Below are positions 18,131 through 27,493 of a DNA stretch of 64,000 nucleotides, piece after piece. The number at the start of each line of letters is the position of its first letter. The stretch's first letter is position 1. The stretch is from Planctomycetaceae bacterium (GTDB taxonomy: Bacteria > Planctomycetota > Planctomycetia > Pirellulales > Pirellulaceae): positions 1 through 64,000 of the forward strand of contig PBOG01000060.1 of NCBI GenBank assembly GCA_002724245.1, given 5' to 3'. The notes beneath the pieces are model-generated. The model saw nothing but the letters and a program-made list of their open reading frames with translations. It was not told the DNA's origin and ran no database searches. A program made the translations under genes and the position numbers.

Positions 18131-19171
18131 ATGTTTCGCACAATTGTGGCGATGTGGGTCGTACTGCTTGCAGTACAGACAGAACGCATACATGCCCAGG
18201 ACGCCTATGAGCTCAAGATCCCACTCGGCCTCAAGGCGATGAAGTTCCCTGCGGACAACCCTTTGACCGCCGCGAAGATCTCGCTGGGTAAACAACTCTA
18301 TTTTGATAAACGTCTATCGATTGATAACACTGTCTCCTGTGCGAGTTGTCACGATCCGAAAAAGGGCTGGTCCAACGGAACTGCTTTTGCGACTGGCGTC
18401 CGAAATCAAGTTGGTGGACGGAGCGCACCTTCGATCATCAATGCGGGATACCAGACACGGGCGACTTTCTGGGACGGCCGCGCTGCGCAATCCAAGCGGC
18501 GCTCCAACAACGCTCTGGAAGCTCAGGCTCTGGGTCCGATACAAAATCCAATTGAAATGGATATGAAACTGGAAACGTTGATCCCGAAGCTGAACAAGAT
18601 CGAGGGATATCGCAAACAATTCCAGGCAGTCTTCGGAAGCGATGCGACGGCAGATGGCATTGCCAAAGCCATTGCCTCTTTTGAGCGTACGGTTCTCAGC
18701 GGGAACGCTCCTTACGACCGCTATAAAGCTGGTGACAAAGACGCTCTTTCGGAACCCGCACAGCGTGGACGGCAAGTCTTTTTCAACAAAGCCAATTGCA
18801 GTGCGTGTCATATCGGTGGCAACTTCACCGACAACGGCTACCACAACCTAGGAATCGGCACGGACCAGGACAAACCAGATCCTGGCAGAGTCACGGTCAG
18901 CAAACTCGAAGGTGACACGGCGGCATTCAAGACCCCTTCGCTGCGAGAAATCGCCCGCAGCGCGCCCTACATGCACGATGGGCGGTTCAAAACGCTCGAA
19001 GAGGTCATTGATTTTTATTCCAAAGGAGGAATCAAGAATCCTCAGTTAGACGAAGAGTTATATCCACTGAACTTGTCCGATCAGGACAAAGCTGATCTTG
19101 TGGTTTTTCTGAAGGAGGGCTTAAGCAGTCCTGAATACCCCGATACGGAGCCACCCCAGTTACCAGAATAG
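18131..19171 (+). CDS. Di-haem cytochrome c peroxidase (CcpA/MauG family)
   Basis: The start at ATG 18131 follows CAGGAG by 8 bases and gives a signal peptide (RTIVAMWVVLLAVQTERIHAQ), so the protein is periplasmic. It has two c-haem sites, CASCHDPKKGW and CSACHIGGNF, the family spacing, and the usual PFFDxR-like element as LGKQLYFDKRLSIDN. Later family elements are YMHDGRFKTLEEVIDFYSKGG. The enzyme reduces H2O2 with electrons from small cytochromes, or in MauG-type members oxidises a protein. At 346 residues it has normal length. A secreted beta-propeller gene follows 83 bases downstream and is likely co-transcribed. Confidence 0.95.
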   Translation: MFRTIVAMWVVLLAVQTERIHAQDAYELKIPLGLKAMKFPADNPLTAAKISLGKQLYFDKRLSIDNTVSCASCHDPKKGWSNGTAFATGVRNQVGGRSAPSIINAGYQTRATFWDGRAAQSKRRSNNALEAQALGPIQNPIEMDMKLETLIPKLNKIEGYRKQFQAVFGSDATADGIAKAIASFERTVLSGNAPYDRYKAGDKDALSEPAQRGRQVFFNKANCSACHIGGNFTDNGYHNLGIGTDQDKPDPGRVTVSKLEGDTAAFKTPSLREIARSAPYMHDGRFKTLEEVIDFYSKGGIKNPQLDEELYPLNLSDQDKADLVVFLKEGLSSPEYPDTEPPQLPE

Positions 19172-19254
19172 GCTCTTGCTACAATTCCAAGTCGCGCTTT
19201 GAGGCACGACAATTGACCTTGAAACTTACTTGCTCATCTCGAGGAGACCAAACG

Positions 19255-20304
19255 GTGAGACTACTTTCTTTTTCCAGCCTGGCAATCTTGTCCCTCCTAT
19301 GGGTCACGACCGTTCGTGCCGACCATCACGTTGAAACCATCCTGGATGGACTCAACAATCCATGTGGAGTCGCTATTCAACCCGAAACCGGTGACGTATT
19401 CGTTGCTGACAGCGCCGCAGGTAAAGTCGTCCGTGTTAAAGATGGTAAAGCCAGCGATGTCATCGTTGAATTCCCGCTCGGCTCCTACGGCAAGGGTCCG
19501 AAATTCGCAATCGGTCCGTTGGGGTTGCTGTTCCTTGACAAAAACACACTGGTTGTCGGTGGTGGCGGTGCCGCTGACGGAGAAGAAATCCTCAGTGTGT
19601 TCACAATTGGTGACGCCGGCGCCGAAGCCAAAAAGGCAGATGCCACAGAACAGACATTTAAACTTGAAGGGAAAGACGAGCTCAAGGGCGAGGGCAATTT
19701 CTACGCCATCACCCGCACCGAGACTCATGTTTACGTCACCTGTAACGGGGACGACACCAAGGGTTGGGTCGCACGGGCCGCTATCAAGGATGGCAACCGT
19801 CTGGAAAACTACGAACGTTATCTCGCTACCAAAGAAGCGACTGAAGTCGACGCCCCCGTGGGCATCGCCTCTTCACCCGATGATGCCTCTTCCAAGTTCA
19901 TCGTCGTGGGCCAGATGGGAGAGATCAACCAGGAAGGCGACTCGCTCCTGACCTTTTACAGTGAAGACAAGAAAATGCTACTCAACCTGGAAACGGGTTT
20001 GAATGACATTACGGCCCTGGCCTATAGCACCAAAGCACGCGGCTCACGCAAACAGCTATACGCTCTCGACTTCAGCTGGCTCGACACAAAGCAAGGCGGA
20101 ATTTTCCGTCTGGTCGATGATGGCAAAGGTGGCGTCCAGGCCAAGAAGATCGCCGGCTTGGACAAGCCAACCGCTATGGCATTCGGTGCGGACGGCGTAC
20201 TTTACGTCACCGTGATCGGAACCAAAGCCGAAGGCGCAGAGAAAGAGCCCGGCAAACTGCTCAAGATTGCCGCCGATTCCGTTGATGGGGAAGTCGCCGA
20301 GTAG
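19255..20304 (+). CDS. Secreted beta-propeller protein
   Basis: The start is set at GTG 19255, 9 bases after GAGGAG, because it gives a clean signal peptide (RLLSFSSLAILSLLWVTTVRA) ending before ADHH. The mature part of about 325 residues shows NHL/SMP-30-like propeller blades: LNNPCGVAIQPETGDVFVADSAAGKVVRV, KFAIGPLGLLFLDKNTLVVG, LDKPTAMAFGADGVLYVTVIG. No catalytic residues are obvious. It follows the di-haem peroxidase gene and is closed by a strong terminator, so the two probably form one transcript. Function unknown; similar propellers often bind ligands or partner proteins in the periplasm. Confidence 0.82.
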   Translation: MRLLSFSSLAILSLLWVTTVRADHHVETILDGLNNPCGVAIQPETGDVFVADSAAGKVVRVKDGKASDVIVEFPLGSYGKGPKFAIGPLGLLFLDKNTLVVGGGGAADGEEILSVFTIGDAGAEAKKADATEQTFKLEGKDELKGEGNFYAITRTETHVYVTCNGDDTKGWVARAAIKDGNRLENYERYLATKEATEVDAPVGIASSPDDASSKFIVVGQMGEINQEGDSLLTFYSEDKKMLLNLETGLNDITALAYSTKARGSRKQLYALDFSWLDTKQGGIFRLVDDGKGGVQAKKIAGLDKPTAMAFGADGVLYVTVIGTKAEGAEKEPGKLLKIAADSVDGEVAE

Positions 20305-20351
20305 TTGAACTACCTCGTCGCATGGTCATCGACAATGACAGTACTGCGAAG

Positions 20352-20382
20352 CCGACTACCCGTCAGGGTAGTCGGTTTTTTT
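20352..20382 (+). terminator. Rho-independent terminator after the propeller gene
   Basis: A perfect 10-base stem (CCGACTACCC / GGGTAGTCGG) with a 4-base GTCA loop is followed directly by seven T on the plus strand. It lies 48 bases after the stop at 20304 and ends the peroxidase-propeller transcript. Confidence 0.95.
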
Positions 20383-20592
20383 GTTTCCTGCCTGCCGCGG
20401 CGGCAACATTTCCACCGCACCCGATGCCAGAAATATTGTGGCTATCAACATGTCAACCTGTTCGCGACGCACCTGGCCTTCATCTCCAAACCTGTTAGAT
20501 CGACCTGCGTGTGACTCCGACCGCAAGCTCATTTTCTAATCGAACCTCAATTCACTCCGCACTCGATTCTTTCCACTCGATACCTGCTACTC

Positions 20593-22203
20593 ATGACAAA
20601 TACCCCCAGTCCTGAAACCCTTGAGGACAAACAAAGAACCGCTCTGCCTTGGTTACGCAGACGTCTCTGGATCCCCCTGGTCATCCTGGGTGTCGCGTTT
20701 GGCGTACGCGCTCTCGCGGCCGACTTCGACTCCGCCTGGGCGACCGTGACAGTCGTGCTCCTGAGCGTTATCAGCGTGGCAACACTCGCATCAAAATGGT
20801 TCCGCAAAACCGGCACCACAGGACGCTGGGTGTTTTCCATTACTGGCATGGCATTGAGCGCTGTACTACTCCTGAGTTTCCGTATCGATACTTTCTCTGG
20901 AAACATGTGGCCCAAATTTGAACCCCGGTGGCTGACTCCACACGACGAGTCTCTCAACGCACTCTCTGTCACCGGACAGGAAATCGGCCTTTCACGGTCC
21001 ACTCCTGGTGATTTCCCACAGTTTCTCGGCCCGTTGCGAGACAACTCGGTTCCCCATGTACGCTTGGATCCCGACTGGAAAACTCATCCACCACGCCGCC
21101 TCTGGAAACGTAGCATCGGAGCTGGCTGGGGAGGGTTTTCGGCCGTCAATGGCTACGCCGTCACTATGGAACAGCGTGGCCCAGTGGAGCTGGTCGTTTG
21201 CTACGACATCGAAACTGGCGAGCCTCATTGGTCACACTCCGAAAAACTCCGGCACGAATCGCTCCTGGGTGGGATTGGACCACGATCTACCCCCACCATT
21301 GACCAGGGGCAGGTATTTGCCTTGGGCGCGACTGGTGTGCTCCGTTGCCTGGACGGTGCCAGTGGAAACGCGATCTGGCAATTTGATTTACTCGCACACT
21401 ACGGGATCTCTCCCGCGGAAGAATCTGCGGGGATCGCTTGGGGCCGCTCCGCTTCCCCGCTGGTTACACGCAACCTCGTCATTATCCCTGCCGGTGGCTC
21501 CCCACAACAACGGGTTTCGCTCGTCGCCTTGAACCGCACCAACGGCCGAATTGTCTGGGAAGGTGGAGACAGCCAGGTTAGCTATGCCTCCCCCAGCCTG
21601 GTAACACTGGCAGGCGTGCCGCAGATCTTGATCGTGAACGAAAGCACAGTGACTGCCCATGCGCCCGACTCCGGTAAACTGCTATGGTCACATCCTTGGG
21701 AAGGAAGCAGCAGTTCCAACGCGTCTGTATCCCAGGCACTGGCAGCTACCGACTCGACGGTCTTGCTATCAAAAGGCTATGGCATCGGCGCTGAATACCT
21801 TCAATTGGAGATGACGGACAAGCGTCAAATCCAGGTCCACTCACTCTGGGCAAGTTCACGCGTGCTGAAAACCAAGTTTACCAACGCCTGTCTCTACGAT
21901 GGGTACGCTTACGGATTGTCCGATGGCGTCCTCGAATGTGTTGAAATCAGCAGTGGTCGTCGTACGTGGAAACGTGGTCGCTTCGGCCATGGGCAACTGC
22001 TACGCGCAGGCGATCACCTGCTCATACAAGCTGAATCAGGGGAAATCGTTTTGGTCGAAGCCAATTCAACACGCTTCAAAAAAATTGGCTCCATTCCTGC
22101 ACTCGAAGGGCAAACCTGGAACAACCTTTGTCTTTACGAAAACAGACTCCTGGTGCGCAATGCCCGGGAGGCGACCTGTTTCTCACTCGCCATTCAGCCG
22201 TAA
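20593..22203 (+). CDS. Membrane-anchored PQQ-like beta-propeller protein
   Basis: The 536-residue protein has three hydrophobic N-terminal segments (about 22-40, 50-68 and 78-97), then a large PQQ/BamB-type propeller with repeated blade motifs (CYDIETGEPHWSH, CLDGASGNAIWQFDL, ALNRTNGRIVWEGGD, APDSGKLLWSHPW). The 'ETGxxxW' pattern recurs about five times. QFLGPLRDNSVPHVRLDPDW is the usual entry to planctomycete PQQ-propeller proteins, in which the chain faces the periplasm. No quinoprotein dehydrogenase active site is evident, so a structural or binding role is more likely than catalysis. Confidence 0.87.
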   Translation: MTNTPSPETLEDKQRTALPWLRRRLWIPLVILGVAFGVRALAADFDSAWATVTVVLLSVISVATLASKWFRKTGTTGRWVFSITGMALSAVLLLSFRIDTFSGNMWPKFEPRWLTPHDESLNALSVTGQEIGLSRSTPGDFPQFLGPLRDNSVPHVRLDPDWKTHPPRRLWKRSIGAGWGGFSAVNGYAVTMEQRGPVELVVCYDIETGEPHWSHSEKLRHESLLGGIGPRSTPTIDQGQVFALGATGVLRCLDGASGNAIWQFDLLAHYGISPAEESAGIAWGRSASPLVTRNLVIIPAGGSPQQRVSLVALNRTNGRIVWEGGDSQVSYASPSLVTLAGVPQILIVNESTVTAHAPDSGKLLWSHPWEGSSSSNASVSQALAATDSTVLLSKGYGIGAEYLQLEMTDKRQIQVHSLWASSRVLKTKFTNACLYDGYAYGLSDGVLECVEISSGRRTWKRGRFGHGQLLRAGDHLLIQAESGEIVLVEANSTRFKKIGSIPALEGQTWNNLCLYENRLLVRNAREATCFSLAIQP

Positions 22204-22260
22204 CATCCAGTGGCGAGGTCTTGCCGCTAACCGACTCGCTTCTGCATCGCCGCCGGGTTG

Positions 22261-23220
22261 TCAACCCTCTTCCGATTGCGTGTCGTCCTGCTGCATTAGA
22301 CGCAGTAATTCCAGGTAACGCTGATCGCGTTCCCCCTGCCTGGCGTTCAATGTTTCAGGCGTATAAGAGAAGATGCCCTGTCTGGTTTTCGCCCCATAGT
22401 ATCCCTGTTTGACCAGCGATGAAATAAACTCCGGAAGTTCCTGATCGCTCCGCAAGTCTGGAACCAGGTTTTGATAAACCGTACTTGTAATATCAAGTCC
22501 GGCAAAATCATTGATCGCTAACGGGCCCAACGCTGCCAATCGCATCCCCATGCTGCCGCGAACCGCGGTATCCATTTCTTCCGCAGTCACCACACCTCGA
22601 TCCACAAGGTCCCAGATCTCCCGGTACATTGCGATCTGCACTCGGTTGACCAGAAACCCGGGCAACTCTGACTTGATGTGAACCGGTTGCTGCCCAATCG
22701 CCTTGAGAAGCGTCATCGTGCTCTCAACGGTAGCCGGGCTCGTCCGTGAACCTGGAACCACTTCTACCACGGGAATAATCTGCGGTGGGTTAAACCAATG
22801 AGCCAAGATAGCTCTCTCAGGATGCTTGAGGTGAGCGGCGCTCTGCGACACGGGAAAACTGGAACTATTGCTCGCCAGGATCGCAGCGGAGTCCGAGGCT
22901 TGCTCCATTTCCTGAAAGATGGCTCGTTTCGCATCAAGATCTTCGCTAATCGCTTCGGTCGCCCAGGTTGCATTTTCCAACGTCTGCCCCAACGAGTCGC
23001 ATAGTTGAATTCCCTCCAATGTCGACGTCACCGAATCTTCCAACACTAAACCCATTTCCACCATCGGCAACAAATTACTACGAACACGGTCCAGCAACGA
23101 GTCGCAGAGTTCGTCAGATTCGTCGTAACAGCAAACATGATGGCCCGCCATCGCAAACCGCTGTGCGATCCCGTGTCCCATCGTTCCTAATCCGATGACC
23201 GCGACATTCTGTCGATCCAT
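22261..23220 (-). CDS. 3-hydroxyacyl-CoA dehydrogenase
   Basis: The start at ATG 23220 gives a 319-residue enzyme opening with MDRQNVAVIGLGTMGHG, the NAD-binding loop GLGTMGHGIAQRF. Catalytic elements of the HBDH/PaaH family follow: ASNSSSFPVS (substrate Ser), AHWFNPPQIIPVVEVVPG (catalytic His in HWFNP, with Glu in VVEVV), and GFLVNRVQIAMYREIWDLVDRGV. It oxidises 3-hydroxyacyl-CoA (commonly 3-hydroxybutyryl-CoA) with NAD+. No thiolase or crotonase gene is adjacent. The coenzyme demand fits, loosely, with the NAD genes on the other strand. Confidence 0.93.
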   Translation of the reverse strand: MDRQNVAVIGLGTMGHGIAQRFAMAGHHVCCYDESDELCDSLLDRVRSNLLPMVEMGLVLEDSVTSTLEGIQLCDSLGQTLENATWATEAISEDLDAKRAIFQEMEQASDSAAILASNSSSFPVSQSAAHLKHPERAILAHWFNPPQIIPVVEVVPGSRTSPATVESTMTLLKAIGQQPVHIKSELPGFLVNRVQIAMYREIWDLVDRGVVTAEEMDTAVRGSMGMRLAALGPLAINDFAGLDITSTVYQNLVPDLRSDQELPEFISSLVKQGYYGAKTRQGIFSYTPETLNARQGERDQRYLELLRLMQQDDTQSEEG

Positions 23221-23497
23221 AACTTGTTTCCAGCTACTGTGAAATGGATACGCGAGGATTCCCACTGAGATGTAGCCATCCTGCCGAAGAGCGCCGCTGC
23301 CGTCAAGTTGCCGCTTGACGCCCCACCGCACGTCGTCATGATTAATTCATATCCGAGGAACCCAGCCTGGGGAATCCAGAGAACCCGACCGAGAGGAGTC
23401 AACTAGCGGTGCAGCACTCAGCAGCCGTTCTTAAGCGACGACACACTGTTCAGCCTGTACGCCTCCTGCCGTGGACCAGATTTGTACCGAGCGACAT

Positions 23498-24964
23498 ATG
23501 ACCCGATCGCCAACCACGGACGCCTCAACGGGACTGGTCACTGACCTGTATCAGCTGACAATGGCATACGCCTACTGGAAAAAGGGACTCGCGGAACGGG
23601 AAGCTGTATTTCATCTCAGCTTTCGCGCGCAGCCCTTTAGAGGCTCTTTCTCCCTTTGTTGTGGACTCCAATCCGCTCTGGATTTCCTGGCAAACTGGCA
23701 TTTTGATCCAACGGACCTGCATTACCTGGAAACACTTAGAGATCAAACCGGCAACCGCCTGTTTCCTGACGACTTTCTGGACTACCTGGCGGAACTGCAT
23801 TACACCGGGGATATCGAAGCTATTCCTGAAGGCACCATCGTATTTCCGCACCAACCCCTGATCAGGGTGCGTGGACCACTCCTCGCTGCACAACTCATCG
23901 AATCCGGCCTGCTCAACCTTATCAATTACCAGACGTTGATTTGCACCAAGGCCGCCCGCATCTGCCTGGCAGCCGCACCAACTCCCGTGTTGGAATTCGG
24001 CCTGCGCCGCGCACAGGGAATCGATGGCGCCCTCGCCGCAACACGTGCTTCGTACATTGGTGGCTGCAATGCTACCTCTAGCTTGTGGGCAGGTAAACAA
24101 CTGGGGATCCCGGTACGCGGGACCCATGCACACAGCTGGGTGCTCGCGTTCGATGATGAACTGACGGCATTTGAATCATTCGCCGACGTCTACCCAGACA
24201 ACTGCGTCTTCCTGGTAGACACCTTTGATACCTTGCAAGGTGTGCAACACGCCATCCAGGTCGGGAAACGTTTACGGGCAACAGGCCACCAGCTGGTCGG
24301 CGTACGGCTTGACTCAGGTGACCTCGGGACCCTCAGTCACCAGGCCCGACAGTTACTCGACCAGGCAAACTTCCATCAGACTGTGATTGTGGCCAGCAAC
24401 GACCTGGATGAACACACCATCGCCCACTTGAAAAGCCAACAGGCGCCGATCGGAATCTGGGGTGTCGGCACGCGGCTTGTCACAGCCAGCGACCAACCAT
24501 CACTGGGCGGCGTCTACAAACTTTCTGCTTTACGAGATGCCCAGGGACTGTGGCAACACAAACTCAAGCGATCAGAAAATGACGAAAAACACACGCTACC
24601 CGGAATGCTGCAAGTGCGACGGTACTATCGCAATGGCGCACCATTTGGGGATATGCTCTACGATGAATTGACCGAACAGAGCAATAACGCGATACCGATG
24701 AGTGGAAACGGAGAAGATCTGGTGATGGACGACTCGCTCGAAACCGAAGACCTGCTGACGCCCGTCATGCGCGCGGGGAGAGTCGTCGCGCCCCCACCCA
24801 GTTTGCGCCAGTTGCAACAGCGCACTCAACGCCAACTCAAACAATTCGGAATTACGAGCTGGGAACACCGCGACCGCAGCGCAACCTACCATGTCACAAC
24901 CGAGCGCAATTTCTTTGACCAGACACAGAAACTCCTCAGCGCCGCAAAGGGAACTACCTCATGA
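23498..24964 (+). CDS. pncB: Nicotinate phosphoribosyltransferase
   Basis: The 488-residue enzyme (start ATG 23498; the longer GTG 23471 start is less likely) joins nicotinate to PRPP, forming NaMN in NAD salvage. Family features are LVTDLYQLTMAYAYWKKG (about 14-31), the FRAQPFRGSFSLCCGL segment, EFGLRRAQGIDGALAATRASYIGG, GTHAHSWVLAFDDE with the active-site His, VRLDSGDLGTLS and GVGTRLVTASDQPSLGGVYKL. The stop overlaps the nadE start by four bases (ATGA), so the two NAD enzymes are translationally coupled. Confidence 0.95.
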   Translation: MTRSPTTDASTGLVTDLYQLTMAYAYWKKGLAEREAVFHLSFRAQPFRGSFSLCCGLQSALDFLANWHFDPTDLHYLETLRDQTGNRLFPDDFLDYLAELHYTGDIEAIPEGTIVFPHQPLIRVRGPLLAAQLIESGLLNLINYQTLICTKAARICLAAAPTPVLEFGLRRAQGIDGALAATRASYIGGCNATSSLWAGKQLGIPVRGTHAHSWVLAFDDELTAFESFADVYPDNCVFLVDTFDTLQGVQHAIQVGKRLRATGHQLVGVRLDSGDLGTLSHQARQLLDQANFHQTVIVASNDLDEHTIAHLKSQQAPIGIWGVGTRLVTASDQPSLGGVYKLSALRDAQGLWQHKLKRSENDEKHTLPGMLQVRRYYRNGAPFGDMLYDELTEQSNNAIPMSGNGEDLVMDDSLETEDLLTPVMRAGRVVAPPPSLRQLQQRTQRQLKQFGITSWEHRDRSATYHVTTERNFFDQTQKLLSAAKGTTS

Positions 24965-26958
24965 AACTCATTAAGGTAGCCGCCGCAGCGCTCAACCAAA
25001 CCCCACTAGCCTGGGACACGAACCAGAAACACATCCTGCAGGCGATCTCCGAGGCGCGCCAGCAGGACGCCAGCATTCTCTGCCTTCCTGAAATGTGCAT
25101 TACTGGGTATGGATGCGAAGACGCCTTCCATTCTTCTGCGGTGCAAGCAGAGGCCATGCGTGTGTTGCTGGAGATTGCTCCGCAGACGACCGGAATGATC
25201 GTCTCATTGGGACTTCCCTTGTTGCACAGTGGTGGGTTGTTCAACTGTGTCTGCTGTGTTGCTGACGGAACAATCAGAGGTTTTGTCGGCAAGCAAAACC
25301 TGGCCGGCGAGGGCATCCATTACGAACCACGCTGGTTCCAACCCTGGCCCGCTGGCGTACAGGCAACCGTTCAAGCCGCGCGGCAGGACTACCCACTGGG
25401 AGATCTCCTCTTTAATTGCGATGGTGTGCTTCTGGGTTATGAAATCTGCGAAGATGCCTGGGTCGCCCAACGTCCCGGGGCCGAACTGGCTGCACGTGGT
25501 GTTGACATCATCCTCAACCCCAGTGCCAGCCACTTTGCCTTTGGCAAAAACGATATTCGCAAGCGTTTCGTACTGGAAGGCTCCAGAGCGTTTCACGCGG
25601 GCTACGTGTATGTAAATTTGCTTGGCAACGAAGCCGGACGGGCGATCTACGACGGCGGAGTAATGATTGCCAACGACGGTCAGCTAAAAGCGGAAGGGCC
25701 CCGCTTTTCTTTTTCTGATGTGTGTCTGACGACCGCCGTCCTCGACATCGACGAGGCGAGGATGAACCGAGTTCGCACAGGCCATCTTCCCGCTCGCCTC
25801 GGCGAAGTGCCTGCGGGCCTTGTCCCATGCCCGTTTACCTTCCCAACTGCAACCCCAGTACCGCCAAAACCACGTGCCACACCTTATGATTCGGGACCGC
25901 ATGTCAAGGAAGAGTCCTTTACACGAGCTGTCTCACTCGCCCTGTTCGACTATCTCCGCAAGAGCCATTCCCGTGGGTTTGTCGTCTCACTGAGTGGCGG
26001 TGCCGATTCAACCGCGGTCGCCTTGCTGTGTGGGACAATGGTGCACTTTGGAACACGCGAACTGGGCATCGCGCAGTTTCGGGACAAGATCTCTTACCTG
26101 CGTGGTGCAACACACATCGACTCCGCTGAGGCGCTTGTCGGAGAGCTGCTCACCTGCGTCTACCAGTCCACTCGCAACAGCTCCGACACAACCCGTTCCG
26201 CCGCAAGCTCGGTTGCGTCCAGCATTGGTGCAACCTTTCTCGAGTGGGATGTCGATGCCCTTGTACAAGATTATGTTCAATTGATTTCCGGTGCGATTGC
26301 ACGCGAACTGACGTGGGACCAGGATGACCTGGCCTTACAAAACATTCAAGCGAGAGTCCGGGCACCGGGCGTCTGGATGCTTGCAAATCTTCATGGCGCA
26401 TTATTACTGGCGACCAGTAATCGCAGTGAAGCTGCCGTCGGGTACGCCACGATGGACGGAGATACCTGCGGTGGATTGTCACCGATCGCCGGCATTGACA
26501 AAGCCTTTCTACGAGAATGGTTGAAATGGATGGAAACGACAGGACCGCATGACTTGGGTCCCCTGCCAGCCCTGTCTGCAGTCACCGATCAACAACCGAC
26601 CGCCGAATTGCGTCCTCTTGCTGCCCACCAAACGGATGAAGCCGACCTGATGCCTTATGAAGTCCTGGATGCGATCGAACGGGCCGCCATCCGTGACAAG
26701 CATTCTCCCGTCGAGTCCTGGAACCTACTACAAGTGCAATTCCCGCACTACACACCCCAGCAACTGGGGCAATGGACAGACCGTTTCTACCGGCTGTGGT
26801 GTCGCAATCAATGGAAACGCGAGCGGTACGCGCCCTCTTTCCACCTCGACGACGAAAACCTCGACCCCAAGACGTGGTGCCGTTTCCCCATCTTGTCAGG
26901 TGGATTCGAACGAGAATTGGCACAATTAAAGAAACGGCTCAGCGAAGAATCACAGTAG
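24961..26958 (+). CDS. nadE: Glutamine-dependent NAD+ synthetase
   Basis: The 665-residue protein has an N-terminal nitrilase-type glutaminase with the catalytic triad Glu44 (CLPEMCITGYG), Lys111 (FVGKQNLAG) and Cys163 (YEICEDAW). The C-terminal synthetase domain has the ATP-PP loop SLSGGADST (343-351) and TSNRSEAAVGYATMDGDTCG. It amidates nicotinate adenine dinucleotide to NAD+ using glutamine ammonia, the last step of the pathway that pncB enters. The overlap with pncB makes a two-gene NAD salvage unit. It converges on the speD end of the polyamine operon. Confidence 0.96.
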   Translation: MKLIKVAAAALNQTPLAWDTNQKHILQAISEARQQDASILCLPEMCITGYGCEDAFHSSAVQAEAMRVLLEIAPQTTGMIVSLGLPLLHSGGLFNCVCCVADGTIRGFVGKQNLAGEGIHYEPRWFQPWPAGVQATVQAARQDYPLGDLLFNCDGVLLGYEICEDAWVAQRPGAELAARGVDIILNPSASHFAFGKNDIRKRFVLEGSRAFHAGYVYVNLLGNEAGRAIYDGGVMIANDGQLKAEGPRFSFSDVCLTTAVLDIDEARMNRVRTGHLPARLGEVPAGLVPCPFTFPTATPVPPKPRATPYDSGPHVKEESFTRAVSLALFDYLRKSHSRGFVVSLSGGADSTAVALLCGTMVHFGTRELGIAQFRDKISYLRGATHIDSAEALVGELLTCVYQSTRNSSDTTRSAASSVASSIGATFLEWDVDALVQDYVQLISGAIARELTWDQDDLALQNIQARVRAPGVWMLANLHGALLLATSNRSEAAVGYATMDGDTCGGLSPIAGIDKAFLREWLKWMETTGPHDLGPLPALSAVTDQQPTAELRPLAAHQTDEADLMPYEVLDAIERAAIRDKHSPVESWNLLQVQFPHYTPQQLGQWTDRFYRLWCRNQWKRERYAPSFHLDDENLDPKTWCRFPILSGGFERELAQLKKRLSEESQ

Positions 26959-27010
26959 TGTTACGCGGCGTTATTGCCTGACACCACTCTAGCGGTGAAC
27001 GTCTCTCGCA

Positions 27011-27047
27011 GCGACCGAATGCTACCCTGCTTTACCGTCACGGTCGC
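27011..27047. terminator. Inverted repeat between convergent nadE and speD
   Basis: GCGACCG and CGGTCGC form a perfect 7-base stem around a 23-base loop, inside the 101-base gap where the nadE (plus) and speD (minus) transcripts meet. A smaller hairpin (ACCGT-C-ACGGT) overlaps its right arm. There is no T-run on either side, so it is at best a weak bidirectional terminator. Confidence 0.3.
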
Positions 27048-27059
27048 AAAGACTTTCTG

Positions 27060-27461
27060 TTACTCGGCAACCCGTCCCCGCTGCTGCCGGTGCACGGACA
27101 CTTCGGTCGGCTGAAACGCGTCGCGCAGATGCGACAAGGCCGTACTTGGATCCGGCATTCCACAAGAAAACACATCGATTGCCGCGTATTCGTGTTCAGG
27201 ATAGGTATGAATCGCAGCATGGGACTCCGACAACAACACCAAGGCCGTCACCCCAGATCCCTCACCCGGGAATTTATGGCTGCAATGCGACAACACGTTA
27301 AAATCGGCCTTGCGCAACGCGGCCAACAAACACTGGACGATCGCCTGTTCCTCGGTCAGCAATTCGGGTCGAATCCCAAACAAATCGGCTACCAGATGAA
27401 CCCCCACAAGGGGCGCCGAACTACGGGCAACCGGGACCATCGAATCATGTGTTCCTGTCAT
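27060..27461 (-). CDS. speD: S-adenosylmethionine decarboxylase-family proenzyme
   Basis: The 133-residue protein is a class 1b (prokaryotic) AdoMetDC. The self-cleavage site is E79-S80 in LSESHAAIHTYPEH, which would give a pyruvoyl Ser80. The other catalytic residues are His85 and Cys100 (DVFSCG), spaced as in known enzymes. The enzyme makes decarboxylated AdoMet, the aminopropyl donor for spermidine synthase. Some SpeD homologues have, as I recall, been recruited as ornithine or arginine decarboxylases, so activity should be treated as likely but not certain. It is the last gene of the eight-gene operon, 32 bases after the channel gene. SpeD and the SpeE-like protein in one operon argue for a polyamine product. 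Confidence 0.93.
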   Translation of the reverse strand: MTGTHDSMVPVARSSAPLVGVHLVADLFGIRPELLTEEQAIVQCLLAALRKADFNVLSHCSHKFPGEGSGVTALVLLSESHAAIHTYPEHEYAAIDVFSCGMPDPSTALSHLRDAFQPTEVSVHRQQRGRVAE

Positions 27462-27493
27462 CCTGCTGTGTCCCGTTCAAAGCATTCCTGACC